Assembly: GCA_014695295.1 (NCBI GenBank)
Contig: JACJNY010000040.1
Coordinates: forward strand, 27,726 to 91,725
Reading direction: 5' to 3'
Length of the DNA: 64,000 nucleotides
From: Microcoleus sp. FACHB-61
GTDB taxonomy: Bacteria; Cyanobacteriota; Cyanobacteriia; Cyanobacteriales; Microcoleaceae
Both the position numbers and the translations under genes were made by a program. The notes under the pieces are model-generated. The model did no database searches. It was not told the DNA's origin and saw only the letters and a program-made list of their open reading frames with translations. This document shows, piece after piece, positions 16,773 to 26,998 of this stretch (position 1 is its first letter; each line of letters opens with the position of its first letter).

Positions 16773-17375
16773 CTAAGCTGACAATACCTGAGCCGCCGTC
16801 AGCAATAATTCTGGAAAAGTGGGCGAAACAATTTGTTCATTATCTCTAAACTGAGTGCGGTGATATTTGCCTTCAGCATTTAGATAAAACACAAATACCG
16901 TCGGAATTTTCGGGTTTCCCAAATACTCTCTTTTTCCAATTGCTAAATAATCAATAATCCAGTATTCAGCAATGCCCAAGCGTTCATATTCATCTAGCTT
17001 GTCAACATAATCATCTTCCCAATTAGTTGATACTACCTCGACAGCTAACTGAATCGGCGATTCCAGTGCGGTATAGGATTTGCGTTCAGCACGCCACAAA
17101 GTTCGATCAATAACACTGACATCAGGAACTCGTCCTTGCTCCGTACCTTCTTTTGTGGTAGTTTTAATCCTGATACCTCGTTTTACTACATAGTTGAGTT
17201 TCAGCCTATCGATCTCTTGATAAAACTGTCTGTCTGTAAATTCAGCCACGTCATCGTGATTTCTGGTAGTTGCCATTTTGACAATCTCTCCGTTCACCAA
17301 TTCATAAATACCATCTTCGGGGCAAATAGCAATAAATTCGTGAAATTTTAATTTTTGTTTGGTAGTTGAAATCAT
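16773..17375 (-). CDS. Uma2 family (DUF820) putative endonuclease
   Basis: This 200-residue protein matches the Uma2 PD-(D/E)xK-like fold. YELVNGEIVKM is the conserved entry. The predicted metal-site residues are Asp85 in GRVPDVSVID and Glu113 in LAVEVVS, with Lys126 in DKLDEYERLGI, followed by AEYWIID. The family is hugely expanded in cyanobacteria and is predicted to be nuclease-like, but its role is not established. It precedes the giant TPR gene on the same strand, and a copy of the 57-bp hairpin repeat lies upstream. It is one of three Uma2 genes in the window and appears complete. Confidence 0.88.
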   Translation of the reverse strand: MISTTKQKLKFHEFIAICPEDGIYELVNGEIVKMATTRNHDDVAEFTDRQFYQEIDRLKLNYVVKRGIRIKTTTKEGTEQGRVPDVSVIDRTLWRAERKSYTALESPIQLAVEVVSTNWEDDYVDKLDEYERLGIAEYWIIDYLAIGKREYLGNPKIPTVFVFYLNAEGKYHRTQFRDNEQIVSPTFPELLLTAAQVLSA

Positions 17376-17426
17376 TTTTTTATTCTCTCCAAACTTGACA
17401 TTAAATCGCTAAATAATTAATAATTT

Positions 17427-17450
17427 GTAGGTACGCATTGCGTACCTTAC
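17427..17450. repeat. GGTACGCATTGCGTACC palindrome
   Basis: GTAGGTACGCATTGCGTACC and the next four bases form a near-perfect 24-bp palindrome in the Uma2 upstream region. A related string occurs near 58198. It looks like one of the dispersed repeats rather than a specific operator. Confidence 0.55.
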
Positions 17451-17467
17451 TGATAATGGGTGGGGTG

Positions 17468-17524
17468 GGGGCGGGTTTACGAGATTGTCGGTTTTAGACC
17501 ATTATTGTCGGTAAAACCCGCCCC
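17468..17524 (-). repeat. 57-bp GGGGCGGGTTT hairpin repeat, copy 2 (inverted)
   Basis: The reverse complement of this stretch matches the element at 14089-14145 with few differences: the same GGGGCGGGTTTTACC start, ACAATAAT, CGACAATCTC and TAAACCCGCCCC end. The opposite orientation of the two copies makes the roughly 3.3 kb between them a possible inversion segment. Confidence 0.85.
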
Positions 17525-17559
17525 TACAGGATTTATGAGAATTCTGCTGCACCCTACTT

Positions 17560-18078
17560 TTAAGCTTGATATTTTTTCAGAATAGCAACTTTTTCGGGGA
17601 AGATTTCGATCGCCATTTTGTCATCATAACGAGTCGCCAGCGATCGTCTCACCTCGCCCAAAAACAGCGGTTGCGACACTCCAGGCTCTGGATGTACAAC
17701 TGTACGAACTCGGATAGTCATGTAGTCTTTCCCCCGTCCGCTGCGCCCTGGAGAGTACAAATCCGCAGCCACTTGCTGCATCGTTGCTTCTAATTGCGAT
17801 TCGGTGATCGAAGGTGGCACGGTAACTACTGTTTGAGCGCCGCCAGTATCGTAAACTAAAGAATAGCGCACCGCACCAGCAATTTCTGTACGGGAAAACA
17901 GCCCCAAACCCAGACCAAATATACTCGCAGCAATAACTCCCATAAAGCTTGTCACTCCTACCAATCGGAAGCGAAAACTCCATTTCAAGATAAATGCTAT
18001 AACTGTTAAAATAGCCAAAGCTACTGTCAGAATTCCAGCCCATTGGGCGTAGATTAAAAGGTTAGAATTTACGTTCAT
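17560..18078 (-). CDS. ycf51: Ycf51 family protein (DUF2518)
   Basis: This 172-residue protein has two transmembrane segments near the N terminus (about residues 12-30 and 38-60) and a soluble C-terminal domain (about 65-172) containing SLVYDTGGAQTVVTVPPS and VRTVVHPEPGVS. That layout and sequence match Ycf51, a protein of cyanobacteria and some algal plastids with no established function. The soluble part probably faces the cytoplasm or lumen; sidedness cannot be settled by eye. It lies 34 bases after the REC-cyclase gene on the same strand and could be the distal gene of that signalling operon. Assignment is from recalled family sequence. Confidence 0.82.
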   Translation of the reverse strand: MNVNSNLLIYAQWAGILTVALAILTVIAFILKWSFRFRLVGVTSFMGVIAASIFGLGLGLFSRTEIAGAVRYSLVYDTGGAQTVVTVPPSITESQLEATMQQVAADLYSPGRSGRGKDYMTIRVRTVVHPEPGVSQPLFLGEVRRSLATRYDDKMAIEIFPEKVAILKKYQA

Positions 18079-18112
18079 CTGTCAATTTGGTAATTGGTCT
18101 TTTGGTCATTAG

Positions 18113-19174
18113 TCATGAGGCGTTTCGGGCCACAAGCAGATAAGTCATCATATCGCCTTTGCCTTTCACCGGAATCACGCCCCGCTCCTCAAAAACGTAC
18201 TTATCCCGCAGGCGCTCGTAGGTAGCAACTGTCACCTGAATGCTGCCGGGGACACCTTGAGATTCCATCCGGGAAGCTGTATTTACCGTATCTCCCCACA
18301 AATCGTAAGTAAATTTTTTAGTACCGATTACCCCAGCTTCCACCGGGCCTGTGTGGATGCCGATGCGGATGCTGAGCTGCTGACCTCCCTTGGTACGCAT
18401 CTTAGTCATTGCTGCTTGAATTTCCAGCGCCATTTCCGCGATCGACTCGGCGTGGTCGTCGCTGGGCGTCGGCAAACCGCCAACAACCATATAAGCATCG
18501 CCGATCGTCTTAATTTTCTCAAGCCCGTAGCGATCGGCCAACTCGTCAAAAGCCGAAAAAATCTCGTTGAGCAACTCCACCAACTGGGCCGGCGATAAAT
18601 GAGCCGAAAGCTTAGTAAAACCGACCAAATCGGCAAACATCACTGTTACCTCAGCAAAACTGTCGGCGATCGTACTTTCCCCGTGTTTCAGGCGCTGCGC
18701 GATCGCCCTCGGTAAAATATTTAACAGCAAACGCTCGGACTTTTCCTTTTCCAGGGCCAACTCCTGTAAATACGCCTGCTCCTTATCCCGCAGCCGCTTC
18801 TTTTCCAGACAAGCGCTAATTCGAGCCTTGAGCAATACCGGATTGAACGGTTTAGAAAGATAATCCTCCGCCCCCAACTCAATACACCGGACGATACTGT
18901 CGATATCGTCCACCGCCGAAATCATAATCACCGGGATATGGCGCAACTTTTCGTCGGCTTTGAGATTTTCCAGAACCTGATAGCCGTTCATTTGCGGCAT
19001 CATAATGTCTAGGAGAACCAAATCAAAAGGATCTGTTCGCAACATTTCCAGAGCTTGGAGACCATCTTCAGCAACAGTCACCACGTGGCCTTGACGCTGA
19101 AGTCGGCGGGCCAGCAAATCGCGGTTTACCTCATTGTCGTCAACAACCAGCACGCTGCCCTCGTCACCTTTCAT
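18113..19174 (-). CDS. Response regulator-adenylate cyclase (REC plus class III cyclase)
   Basis: The 353-residue protein has an N-terminal receiver (residues 5-122, phosphoacceptor Asp56 in LLDIMMP, Lys108 in SKPF) and a helical linker (125-165). A class III cyclase domain (170-350) follows. The catalytic set is complete: metal Asp182 (FADLVGFT) and Asp226 (KTIGDAYM), purine-contact Lys222 and Asp291, Asn298 and Arg302 (WGDTVNTASR). Lys/Asp at the purine positions indicates ATP, so the product should be cAMP. Its start overlaps the upstream CheY-like gene by four bases (ATGA), and that gene overlaps the hybrid kinase, so phosphorelay to this receiver is likely to control cAMP output in the cytoplasm. 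Confidence 0.93.
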   Translation of the reverse strand: MKGDEGSVLVVDDNEVNRDLLARRLQRQGHVVTVAEDGLQALEMLRTDPFDLVLLDIMMPQMNGYQVLENLKADEKLRHIPVIMISAVDDIDSIVRCIELGAEDYLSKPFNPVLLKARISACLEKKRLRDKEQAYLQELALEKEKSERLLLNILPRAIAQRLKHGESTIADSFAEVTVMFADLVGFTKLSAHLSPAQLVELLNEIFSAFDELADRYGLEKIKTIGDAYMVVGGLPTPSDDHAESIAEMALEIQAAMTKMRTKGGQQLSIRIGIHTGPVEAGVIGTKKFTYDLWGDTVNTASRMESQGVPGSIQVTVATYERLRDKYVFEERGVIPVKGKGDMMTYLLVARNAS

Positions 19175-19545
19175 TTGATGGCCTCTTTCAGAAGCGTTTC
19201 AATTTTACCCAACAGTCGGGGAAACTCCACCGGTTTGGTATCGTAGTCGTTGCAGCCGGCGGCCAGACACTTTTCACGATCGCCCGCCATTGCGTGAGCC
19301 GTCAGCGCAATCACCGGAATCGTGCTAGTTTCAGGAGCCGCCTTAATTTGCTGGGTTGCTTGCCACCCGTCGAGCACTGGCAGACTCATATCCATCAGAA
19401 TCAAATCCGGTACTTTCGCGAGCGCCATCGACACCCCCTCAGCACCGTCAACAGCAATAAAGACCTCGTGTCCCTTGCGGGCCAGACGCCTGGAAAGCAT
19501 ATCCCTGTTCATTTCGTTATCTTCGACCAACAGGATTTTAGCCAT
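19171..19545 (-). CDS. CheY-like single-domain response regulator
   Basis: This 124-residue protein starts at the ATG at 19545, which has AGGAG nine bases upstream; the longer frame from 19593 would add 16 residues lying inside the kinase gene. It is a lone receiver domain ([33 protein letters not shown] with the phosphoacceptor Asp, IALTAHAM, DYDTKPVEF). It resembles DivK-type regulators. It overlaps the hybrid kinase stop by 8 bases (ATGGCTAA) and the cyclase start by 4, so it is the middle of a three-gene relay and may shuttle phosphate between kinase and cyclase. Confidence 0.93.
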   Translation of the reverse strand: MAKILLVEDNEMNRDMLSRRLARKGHEVFIAVDGAEGVSMALAKVPDLILMDMSLPVLDGWQATQQIKAAPETSTIPVIALTAHAMAGDREKCLAAGCNDYDTKPVEFPRLLGKIETLLKEAIK

Positions 19546-22500
19546 TGGTGTTCTCCTTGCCTTTCGAGTCGTACCTGCGATCGAGTCTTTCATTCACTAT
19601 AGAGCGAACATCGCGTAGCAAAGAATCGGAACTGTAGACTCCTTTTTGTAGCACGCGATCGACGTAGCCGTTTAGCTGCTGGCTTTCGGCTGGAGTTAAG
19701 TCTTTACCCGTGATCACTACAATCGGTATAGGATCTCCAGAATGCGATTGGCGAAGTTCGCCGAGCAACTCAAAACCATCCATTTCTGGCATCGTCAAAT
19801 CCAGCAATATCAGGTGCGGGCGAGCAACTTTTAGCCGATCGAGAGCAGCGCGTCCGCTCTCAGCTTCCGTTACTGCCCAGCCTTGTCTTTCTAGTATGCG
19901 TCGCAGTATTTTGCGCGTGGCAAAGTCGTCTTCCACAATTAGAATCTGACAGGTCAAATTGTTACTTGCAACCCCGTCTTGGTCGCGTCGGTACTTGTTC
20001 AACAAAGCAGCCAGCCGTTTGCCGTCCACTGGTTTGGTGAGGTAGTCCGAGGCGCCCAATGCAAAGCCGAGGCTCTTGTTGCCCACAAAGGATAGCAGGA
20101 TTACGGGAATATCGGCAAGGTCAGGATCTGCCTTCAGGGCCGAAAGTACCGCCCAGCCGTCCATTCCGGGCATGATCACGTCGAGGGTAATGGCGTCTGG
20201 CCGTAGTTGCTTAGCGAGCCGGAGAGCTTGCTCGCCGCCGCCGGCGAGTTCGATGTGCAGCCCTTGGCGGCTGAGGGCGCGCTGGATCAAATCCCGCGAG
20301 ATCGGGTCGTCGTCAACTACCAGCACCGTACCGACAGCGGGGGCTCCCGGAGAGCTAGCGCTATCGCGGACTTTGTTGGGGATTTCCGGCTGTTGGATGG
20401 CGCTGGGCAAGAACACGGTGAAAGTGCTGCCTGCGCCCAACGTGCTGCTGGCCTCAATGCTGCCACCCATCATCTGACAGAAGCGCTGGCTGATAGCTAG
20501 CCCCAAACCGGTGCCTCCGTAATTGCGGGTAGTCGAGGCATCAGCTTGGGTGAAAGGTTGGAAAACTCGCTGCAATTGCTCTTGTGTCATGCCTATGCCG
20601 CTGTCGGCGACGCGGAAACTTAAAAATTCGGAGTTGGAAATTAAAATTTGGGAAGATTCCTCTTGATTTTTCATTTTTAATTGTTCATTTTTAATTCTTT
20701 CCACCCCGATCGCAATTTTCCCATTTTGCGTGAACTTCGCAGCGTTGCTAAGCAGGTTGAGCAGCACTTGCCGGACTTTGGTCATGTCGGCGTGCATGGT
20801 GTCGAGGTTGTCTGGACAGTACACTTCTAGGGTGTTACCGTTTTTCTCGACCAGCGGCCTCGCCGTGGCGACAGCACTTTCAATTAAGGCAGGGATGTCG
20901 AATGTTTCTAAGTAGAGATCCATTCGGCCTGCTTCAATTTTAGAGATATCTAGGATGTCATCGATCAGGGACAGCAGGTGTTTGCCGGCGGTGCGGATTT
21001 TTTCGAGGTCGGGGATGGATTCGCAACTGCCTAATTCTTCGGCTTCTTCTTGGAGCATTTCGCTGTAGCCGATGATGGCGTTGAGTGGCGTGCGCAGTTC
21101 GTGGCTCATGTTGGCGAGAAATGTGCTTTTTGCGCGGTTGGCTGATTCTGCTGTTTCTAGGGCCGACTGCAAGGCGGATTCTGCCTGTTTGCGATCGGTG
21201 ATGTCTTGCGCTGTGCCTTCGTAGTACAAAACGCTGCCGCTTTCGTCGCAGATGCTGCGGGCGTTTTCGGAAATCCAGATCGTGCTGCCGTCTCGGCGGT
21301 ATACTTGGGATTCAAATTTTGACACTTGGTGGCGCGCGGCCAATTGGGTCATAAACTCGGCGCGTCTATTGGGGTCTACGTAAAGTTGGCGGTTGAGGTT
21401 TGCGAATTCGGCGAGCATTTGGGTACAGGATTCGTAACCGTAAATCTCGGCTAGTGCGCGATTGGCACTGAGGTAGCGTCCTGAAGGCGTTGTCTGGAAT
21501 ATGCCTTCGACTGCGTTTTCAAAGATGCTGCGGTATTTTGTTTCGGCTTGTCTCAAGGTTTCTTCTGCTCGCTTGCGCTCTAGGGCATTGGCGAGCATTT
21601 CTCCTACCATTTTTAGCTGTGCGGATATTTCGGGCGATTGATTTGCTGTTTGCTTTAAGGCCTCGAAGCCGAGAAATCCTACTAAATTTTTACTGCAGAT
21701 TAGGGGAATAATTATCAGCGATTGGATCTTTTTTAGCTGTTTTTTTGATTCTAAATTATTGAGGAAAGCGCCAATCGAAGGTATTGAGGCGGTTGCGGTT
21801 TGATTGACTGTTTGGGAGGGGGCGTCTGTCTGGAAGTCTGCTGAATTTTGAGCGATAAAATAGGCAATTTCAGCTTGGGCTGGGGGCGCGAGTTCGCCGA
21901 TTTCGGGAATATATAGGCATTCGGCGCGATCGAGCTTTTCTGCGATCCAAGGGATTTGTGCGATGTCTATTTGTTTGTCGGTGCTGTCTTTTATTGCCGG
22001 AATGCCGTCGGCGCACCACTCGTAGGTTTTGTCGGCGCGGGTTTTGTCTTCAGATAACAGGTAGATGTAAGTGCGGTCAAACCCGCTCAAGGTGGCGATC
22101 GCTTCCTGAGTTCGATCGATGCCTTTGTCTATTTCTGATAAGGGCTGGCTGATGAAATGGGTTGACAAACTGGCAATCAACCGATCGAATTCTACTCGAT
22201 ACTGCAAAGATTGTTCTACTTTTTTGCGATCGGTAACGTCTCGAAAGCTCCAGACTCTGCCGACTCTGTTTGCTCCGACTTTTTTTGAGGGTAACGAATT
22301 TAATTCTAGAATTTTTCCGTCTTTAAATTCTAATAATTCGCTGATTTGAGTATCTGGATCTGCCGACACTTCGATCGCGTTTTGGAGAAATCCTTGGGGG
22401 TCTTTTAATTGTTCCCTGGCGAAGGGAAATCCTGTTTCGATCGTTTTTTTTATAGTGCCGAAGGTCGATCGGCTCAACTTTTCTTCGCTGGCGGACAAAC

Positions 22501-23254
22501 CCCACATCTCGACAAAATTCTGATTATAATTGCATACATTGCCGTTTATGTCAACCGCCAGAATTCCCGCATCTGTAGATTCTAGAACTGCTTGCAGCAT
22601 CGAGAGCGATTCCTTGTGTTCTCTAATGTCAAAAAACACCAAGACTGAGATTTCGCCGCCCTCAACTGCGGGATTAAAAAAATAGGAAACTGGTAAAATA
22701 TTGCCGTCGCGGCACAGAAACTCGCCGTCCCAATTGCTGCAAGGTTGACCGGAGGCGATCGCCTGTTGTAAACCTAGTGTAGGTGCGATCGCTGCATCTT
22801 CACTCTTGTTTGGCGACTGTTTCGGAGCCGTCAAAACTGGGGATTTCTTGGTTTGATTTTGCTGACTGGCGATGCGCTCTAGCAGGGAAACGCCTGCAAG
22901 TTCCGACTCTCGCCACCCCAGCAAGCGTTCGGCTTCTGGATTCACCGAGATGACAAAGCCCTTCGCGTCAAGGATACACAATCCCGCCCCCAAATTGTTG
23001 AAAGTCGCTCGCAGTCGATCGATTTCTGAAGCTTCTGGAGAGTCTTGAGGCGACTGGGGCGAGTATGCCAAATCCTGTAGCGCCACCGACTCCGAACTCA
23101 AACAATCCTGCCGCAGCGGTTTCTGCTGGCTCCCAGCGCCGTCATAGCTACAACTTACCTGCTCTAACAATAGCTGCCACTGCTCGGCCGTGGGAGGAGG
23201 GGACTCGCTGGCTAAACCGAGCTGTTCGAGTTGGCGCTGGAGGTGGGGGTGCAT
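19538..23254 (-). CDS. Hybrid sensor histidine kinase (PAS-PAS-GAF-PAS-HisKA-HATPase-REC-REC)
   Basis: This 1238-residue protein has no transmembrane segment and should sense cytoplasmic signals. Reading by eye: PAS about 85-200 ([20 protein letters not shown]), PAS 215-345, GAF 360-560, PAS 570-695, and HisKA with His718 in [13 protein letters not shown]. HATPase spans about 815-945 (N box [10 protein letters not shown] boxes DSGIGM and GGTGLGLAI). Two receivers follow, at about 965-1080 ([11 protein letters not shown]) and 1095-1215 ([11 protein letters not shown]). An AT-rich linker with [10 protein letters not shown] sits inside the ATPase domain. The stop overlaps the next regulator gene, making a kinase/regulator/cyclase operon. 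Confidence 0.93.
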   Translation of the reverse strand: MHPHLQRQLEQLGLASESPPPTAEQWQLLLEQVSCSYDGAGSQQKPLRQDCLSSESVALQDLAYSPQSPQDSPEASEIDRLRATFNNLGAGLCILDAKGFVISVNPEAERLLGWRESELAGVSLLERIASQQNQTKKSPVLTAPKQSPNKSEDAAIAPTLGLQQAIASGQPCSNWDGEFLCRDGNILPVSYFFNPAVEGGEISVLVFFDIREHKESLSMLQAVLESTDAGILAVDINGNVCNYNQNFVEMWGLSASEEKLSRSTFGTIKKTIETGFPFAREQLKDPQGFLQNAIEVSADPDTQISELLEFKDGKILELNSLPSKKVGANRVGRVWSFRDVTDRKKVEQSLQYRVEFDRLIASLSTHFISQPLSEIDKGIDRTQEAIATLSGFDRTYIYLLSEDKTRADKTYEWCADGIPAIKDSTDKQIDIAQIPWIAEKLDRAECLYIPEIGELAPPAQAEIAYFIAQNSADFQTDAPSQTVNQTATASIPSIGAFLNNLESKKQLKKIQSLIIIPLICSKNLVGFLGFEALKQTANQSPEISAQLKMVGEMLANALERKRAEETLRQAETKYRSIFENAVEGIFQTTPSGRYLSANRALAEIYGYESCTQMLAEFANLNRQLYVDPNRRAEFMTQLAARHQVSKFESQVYRRDGSTIWISENARSICDESGSVLYYEGTAQDITDRKQAESALQSALETAESANRAKSTFLANMSHELRTPLNAIIGYSEMLQEEAEELGSCESIPDLEKIRTAGKHLLSLIDDILDISKIEAGRMDLYLETFDIPALIESAVATARPLVEKNGNTLEVYCPDNLDTMHADMTKVRQVLLNLLSNAAKFTQNGKIAIGVERIKNEQLKMKNQEESSQILISNSEFLSFRVADSGIGMTQEQLQRVFQPFTQADASTTRNYGGTGLGLAISQRFCQMMGGSIEASSTLGAGSTFTVFLPSAIQQPEIPNKVRDSASSPGAPAVGTVLVVDDDPISRDLIQRALSRQGLHIELAGGGEQALRLAKQLRPDAITLDVIMPGMDGWAVLSALKADPDLADIPVILLSFVGNKSLGFALGASDYLTKPVDGKRLAALLNKYRRDQDGVASNNLTCQILIVEDDFATRKILRRILERQGWAVTEAESGRAALDRLKVARPHLILLDLTMPEMDGFELLGELRQSHSGDPIPIVVITGKDLTPAESQQLNGYVDRVLQKGVYSSDSLLRDVRSIVNERLDRRYDSKGKENTNG

Positions 23255-23944
23255 ATTTTCTGGCGCTTTGTAGGCAACTTTCTACAGTATATCTTTTTAA
23301 TTAATAGTATATATACGCAGCTATACAGTTAGTGGAAAGGTACGCGCTCGAACTCTCTCATAGGTTTTATCGAGAAGCCGATCGAGCATCTGTGCTATCC
23401 AAAATCTTTTACACTCCGTTAATTATATCGATTATCTGAACTTTTAAAGGTTGTCAACAAACCAATGCTCAGAATGTCGGCAGCACGCTCAAAAATAATA
23501 TCATCTTATCAAGTGAACTTACGCTCAAAAACTCGGTTGCTGCCAAAACTCGATCGCGGGACGCTCGCACTGCGCTGGAAAAATTATTATTCCGATGCCA
23601 GCGGAAACGAGTTCAGGACTTTTCGTCCTTACTCCTAACTTAATTAGGGTTAGATAGCCAGACCTAATATTATACCTCTATAGAAATCCTCAATCATTTG
23701 TGTAATTCTTGTAGGGGCAAACCCCCCGTGGTTGCCCCCATGAGGCCGGGGTAGGCACGGGGGCACTACCCCTACATCTTTTTACTCATTTAGGATTGCT
23801 ATATCTTACCCAAAAAACTCTAAAAAAAATATTTTTTTGATTTGATAAATTATCTTCAAAATGTCCCTACCTGCTAGATAAAACTATGATAAATTGCGGA
23901 AAGCAATAAAATTGCCAGCGACCGACAATAACTGCCAAAACTTG
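23255..23944. other. 690-base intergenic region between two kinase genes
   Basis: This holds the upstream region of the hybrid kinase and the end of the MASE1 kinase. No credible gene is seen. The one clear structure is the palindromic repeat at 23710-23776. Confidence 0.6.
23710..23776. repeat. TGTAGGGG...CCCCTACA palindromic repeat
   Basis: TGTAGGGGC at the left and its complement CCCCTACA at the right enclose C- and G-rich stretches (CCCCCCGTG and CACGGGGGC) that also pair. A similar string lies inside cobA-hemD at about 59420. Confidence 0.75.
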
Positions 23945-26437
23945 CTATTTCTCCGATTTTTCGGTGAATAGCAAAGGCTCGCTAATAATAGCTGGCAGCC
24001 GAATTATAAAAGTAGAACCTTTGTCCACCTCGCTGAATGCGGTAATGTCTCCGCCCATCATTTCGCAGAATTTCTTAGTAATCGTCAGCCCCAAACCAGT
24101 GCCGCCGTACTTCTTAGTAGTTGAGGAATCGGCTTGCGTGAAAGGATCGAAGATTCTGGCTAACTGTTCGGGACTCATGCCAATGCCGGTATCTTTGATT
24201 GTAAAAACGATCCATTCTTGAGAGGAAGACAAGGTATTTTCACCTTTGCCATCTCCTCTATATGCTCCCAGTCTTTTGGCTCTCTTGGCAGCCTCGGCGG
24301 GGGTTTCGAGGGAGCGGGTAACGGCGAAAGTAATGGCGCCCGAGCAGGTAAACTTCGAGGCATTGCTGAGGAGGTTGAGCAGGGACTGGCGGAGTTTAGT
24401 CAAGTCGGTCTGCATCGAGCCAATATCCTCGGGGCATTGTATTTCTAGGATATTGCTATTTTTGTCTGCCATCGGCGCGATCGTGGCGACTACTTCGTCA
24501 ACTAGATTTAAAATGGTGAAGGTTTCGAGGTGGAAGTCGATGCGGCCTGCTTCAATTTTGGTCAAGTCGAGAATATCTTTAATCAGCGCTAGTAGGTGCT
24601 GGCCGGCCGTGTTAATTCTCTGGAGGTCGTCTATGAACTCTTCGGCACCGAGGTCTCGGGCGTCTTCTTGCAGGATCTCGCTGTAGCCGATGATGGCGTT
24701 GAGGGGGGTTCTGAGTTCGTGACTCATGTTGGCGAGAAAAATGCTTTTCGATCGATTTGCAGCTTCGGCTGCTAATGCGGCCCGGCGGAATTCTTCGGAA
24801 CGCAAGCGTTCGGTGATGTCGCTGGTCATGATTAAAACACACTGAGTGCTGCCGAGGTGAATGAGTTCCTCTGACAGCAGCCAGTCGCGTACTTCGCCGG
24901 CTTTGGTGCGAATTTTGAGTTCTTGGTTGCTGATCGAATTTTGTGTTTGCAAAATCTTGGCGAGCCGCGGCTCGTCTTCTGAATTGACCCACATTCCTAA
25001 GTCCCTGGCGGTGCGACCGATAAATTCGTGTCGCTGCCAGCCTAACTGGCGCAAAAAGCTTTCGTTGGCATCGAGGAAACATCCGTCTGTGAGGGTGCAA
25101 ATGCTGATGCCGACTGGGGAGGCGTGAAAGGCCTTGGAAAATCTTTCTTCTGAAGAACGCAGGGCGGCTTCGGCTTGCTTTCTGTCTGTGATGTCTTGGA
25201 CGGTGCTGGTGATGTAGAGGGAGTTGACGGCGGCTTGTTCGCAGACTGTGCGGTTGCTGCCGTCGGGGAGTACGAGCCTGTAGTCGATGCTGTAAGGCTT
25301 TTGCTGAAATAAAGCGGCTTCTATCGAGGTTTTGACTAATTCTTTGTCTTCAGGGTGCACGTATTCCAAGAAGGCTTCAAGGCTGGGTTCAAAAGTTCCC
25401 GGTTGCTGTCCCAGGATGCGGTAAATTTCCTCTGACCACCGCAATTGCTGGCCGTTGCGGTCTAAGTCCCAGTTGCCTAGCTGGGCGATGCGCTGGGCGT
25501 TGGCGAGGCTGGCTTCGCTGGCGCGCAGGGAGGCTTCTGCTTGGTTGCGTTCGGCGACGGTGGCGGCTAAGACTAAGCCGGTGACGGCGATGACGGCGAT
25601 GAAGGCTTGCAGTGATAACAGTGCTTGGGGCATACTGTTGGCGTGTTTGAGAAAGGGGCCGCTGTTTCGGGCTATGCCCCAGATGGCGAAGCCACAGAGG
25701 ATGAAGTTGGAGAGGGCCGTGTAGCGCTGACCGAATCGAAAGGCAGCCCAAACTACTAGGGGAAATGGTAAGTATTCGAGGGGATAGCGAGCGTAGGCGG
25801 CGCGGGTGCGCGAGCAGAAGACGAGCCAGCCGACTGCTAGCAGCAGCAGCAGCCAAATCGCTCGTTCAGCTATCTTTTTGCGATGGGTGGGGACTTTGGG
25901 CAATTGTTGCCACGTCAGCAGCAGCGGGGCGACGAGCAAAATTCCCATAGCGTCTCCCACCCACCAAGTCCCCCAAATCGTGCCAAAATCGCTCCAGCTA
26001 GATAAACCGGTCAGGCATACGAGGATGCTGCCGATGGTGGAGTTGATCAGGGTAGATCCCAAGGCTGTTAGTCCGACTATTCCTAAAACGTCTTTGAGCC
26101 GATCGAGCCCTGCGCTAAAGTTAATGCGCTCCAGTAGATAAGTTCCCGTCCACGCTTGCAGGGTTCTGGCGGCCGCCGAGATCAAGGCCGTGACGATGTT
26201 GGGCGAGGGTACGTTCATGCTGAACAGGAAGCCTCCGATCGCGATTCCCGGCCAGAGTTGCCGCCCGAACAGCAGCAGGGCGGCTTGGGCAATTCCTGCT
26301 GCCGGCCACATGGGGTTGATTTCTGAACTCAGGGTGAGGTGGGAAACTGCGAATTGCGACCCCGAATAGTAGGTCAGGGCGATCGCGCCTACTGCGAGGA
26401 AGTACCGCCAGGAATGTCCAAGGAACTTTGTCTGCAT
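23945..26437 (-). CDS. MASE1-PAS-PAS sensor histidine kinase
   Basis: This 830-residue membrane kinase begins with a MASE1 sensor of about eight hydrophobic segments (residues 10-300; PMWPAAGIAQAALLLFG and WGTWWVGDAMGILLVAPL are characteristic). Two PAS domains follow (about 310-430 and 435-555). HisKA has His573 in [13 protein letters not shown], and the HATPase domain (about 670-820) has NLLSNASKF, DTGIGM and GGTGLGLTI. Ligand and partner are unknown. As in the neighbouring hybrid kinase, an extra stretch (about 30 residues, ETPAEAAKRAKRLGAY onwards) lies before the DTGIGM box. It has no receiver domain, so it may phosphorylate an unlinked regulator or the neighbouring relay. Confidence 0.92.
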   Translation of the reverse strand: MQTKFLGHSWRYFLAVGAIALTYYSGSQFAVSHLTLSSEINPMWPAAGIAQAALLLFGRQLWPGIAIGGFLFSMNVPSPNIVTALISAAARTLQAWTGTYLLERINFSAGLDRLKDVLGIVGLTALGSTLINSTIGSILVCLTGLSSWSDFGTIWGTWWVGDAMGILLVAPLLLTWQQLPKVPTHRKKIAERAIWLLLLLAVGWLVFCSRTRAAYARYPLEYLPFPLVVWAAFRFGQRYTALSNFILCGFAIWGIARNSGPFLKHANSMPQALLSLQAFIAVIAVTGLVLAATVAERNQAEASLRASEASLANAQRIAQLGNWDLDRNGQQLRWSEEIYRILGQQPGTFEPSLEAFLEYVHPEDKELVKTSIEAALFQQKPYSIDYRLVLPDGSNRTVCEQAAVNSLYITSTVQDITDRKQAEAALRSSEERFSKAFHASPVGISICTLTDGCFLDANESFLRQLGWQRHEFIGRTARDLGMWVNSEDEPRLAKILQTQNSISNQELKIRTKAGEVRDWLLSEELIHLGSTQCVLIMTSDITERLRSEEFRRAALAAEAANRSKSIFLANMSHELRTPLNAIIGYSEILQEDARDLGAEEFIDDLQRINTAGQHLLALIKDILDLTKIEAGRIDFHLETFTILNLVDEVVATIAPMADKNSNILEIQCPEDIGSMQTDLTKLRQSLLNLLSNASKFTCSGAITFAVTRSLETPAEAAKRAKRLGAYRGDGKGENTLSSSQEWIVFTIKDTGIGMSPEQLARIFDPFTQADSSTTKKYGGTGLGLTITKKFCEMMGGDITAFSEVDKGSTFIIRLPAIISEPLLFTEKSEK

Positions 26438-26998
26438 TGTCGTTTGGGGAAAAGGTTGACGGTTGTTGGGGTGTCAGTAGGCGGCACGGGACGGGCACAG
26501 GGTAGGAGAAATGTTGCTATTAAGTGATGGTAAGTCATGGGTGGTAGGTAGGGGGAGAACCTTTTGAGCTAACTTTTTGTGGCGCCGTTGAGGGTTGGGT
26601 TTTTTTTTGCTGTTCGATCGAATCTGGGCATAAATTTCGGGAGTATCGGTTTTTTGCCAATATATCTCTAATGACTAAGCGTTTGGTTTGTAAATTTTTG
26701 GTTTTGGTTAAAAATTTATTACCGAGCGACAGCGGGCGTCTTTTCGTGTCGGGCGATCGCCACTCGATTTAACCTAACATCTTGCATTATTCTCAATAAT
26801 ACCTAAGGAACCGATAACAGCGACACCAAATCTCAGCTTTCAGGTAAGCCCGGGGCCAGAAACCCGGTTTTTGACTAGAAGTGCAGGCAGAAGTGATTTT
26901 AACTGGATTTTTCACCAATTATTAATTGAGGCTTCAAGCCTTTCGATCCAATACAGTGAAAGCGGATAATTTACACACAAAAAAATATTTTCTCTTCT
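26438..26998. other. 560-base intergenic region
   Basis: This is the upstream region of the MASE1 kinase and the downstream end of the substrate-binding protein gene. It holds a lone AGAAACCCGGTTTTTGA repeat at about 26858-26874 and no credible gene or clear terminator. Confidence 0.55.

Noticed and set aside
20619..20705. Frameshift in the hybrid kinase ATPase domain
   Set aside because: The AT-rich linker keeps the frame and both N and G boxes are intact, so it is an insert and not a break.
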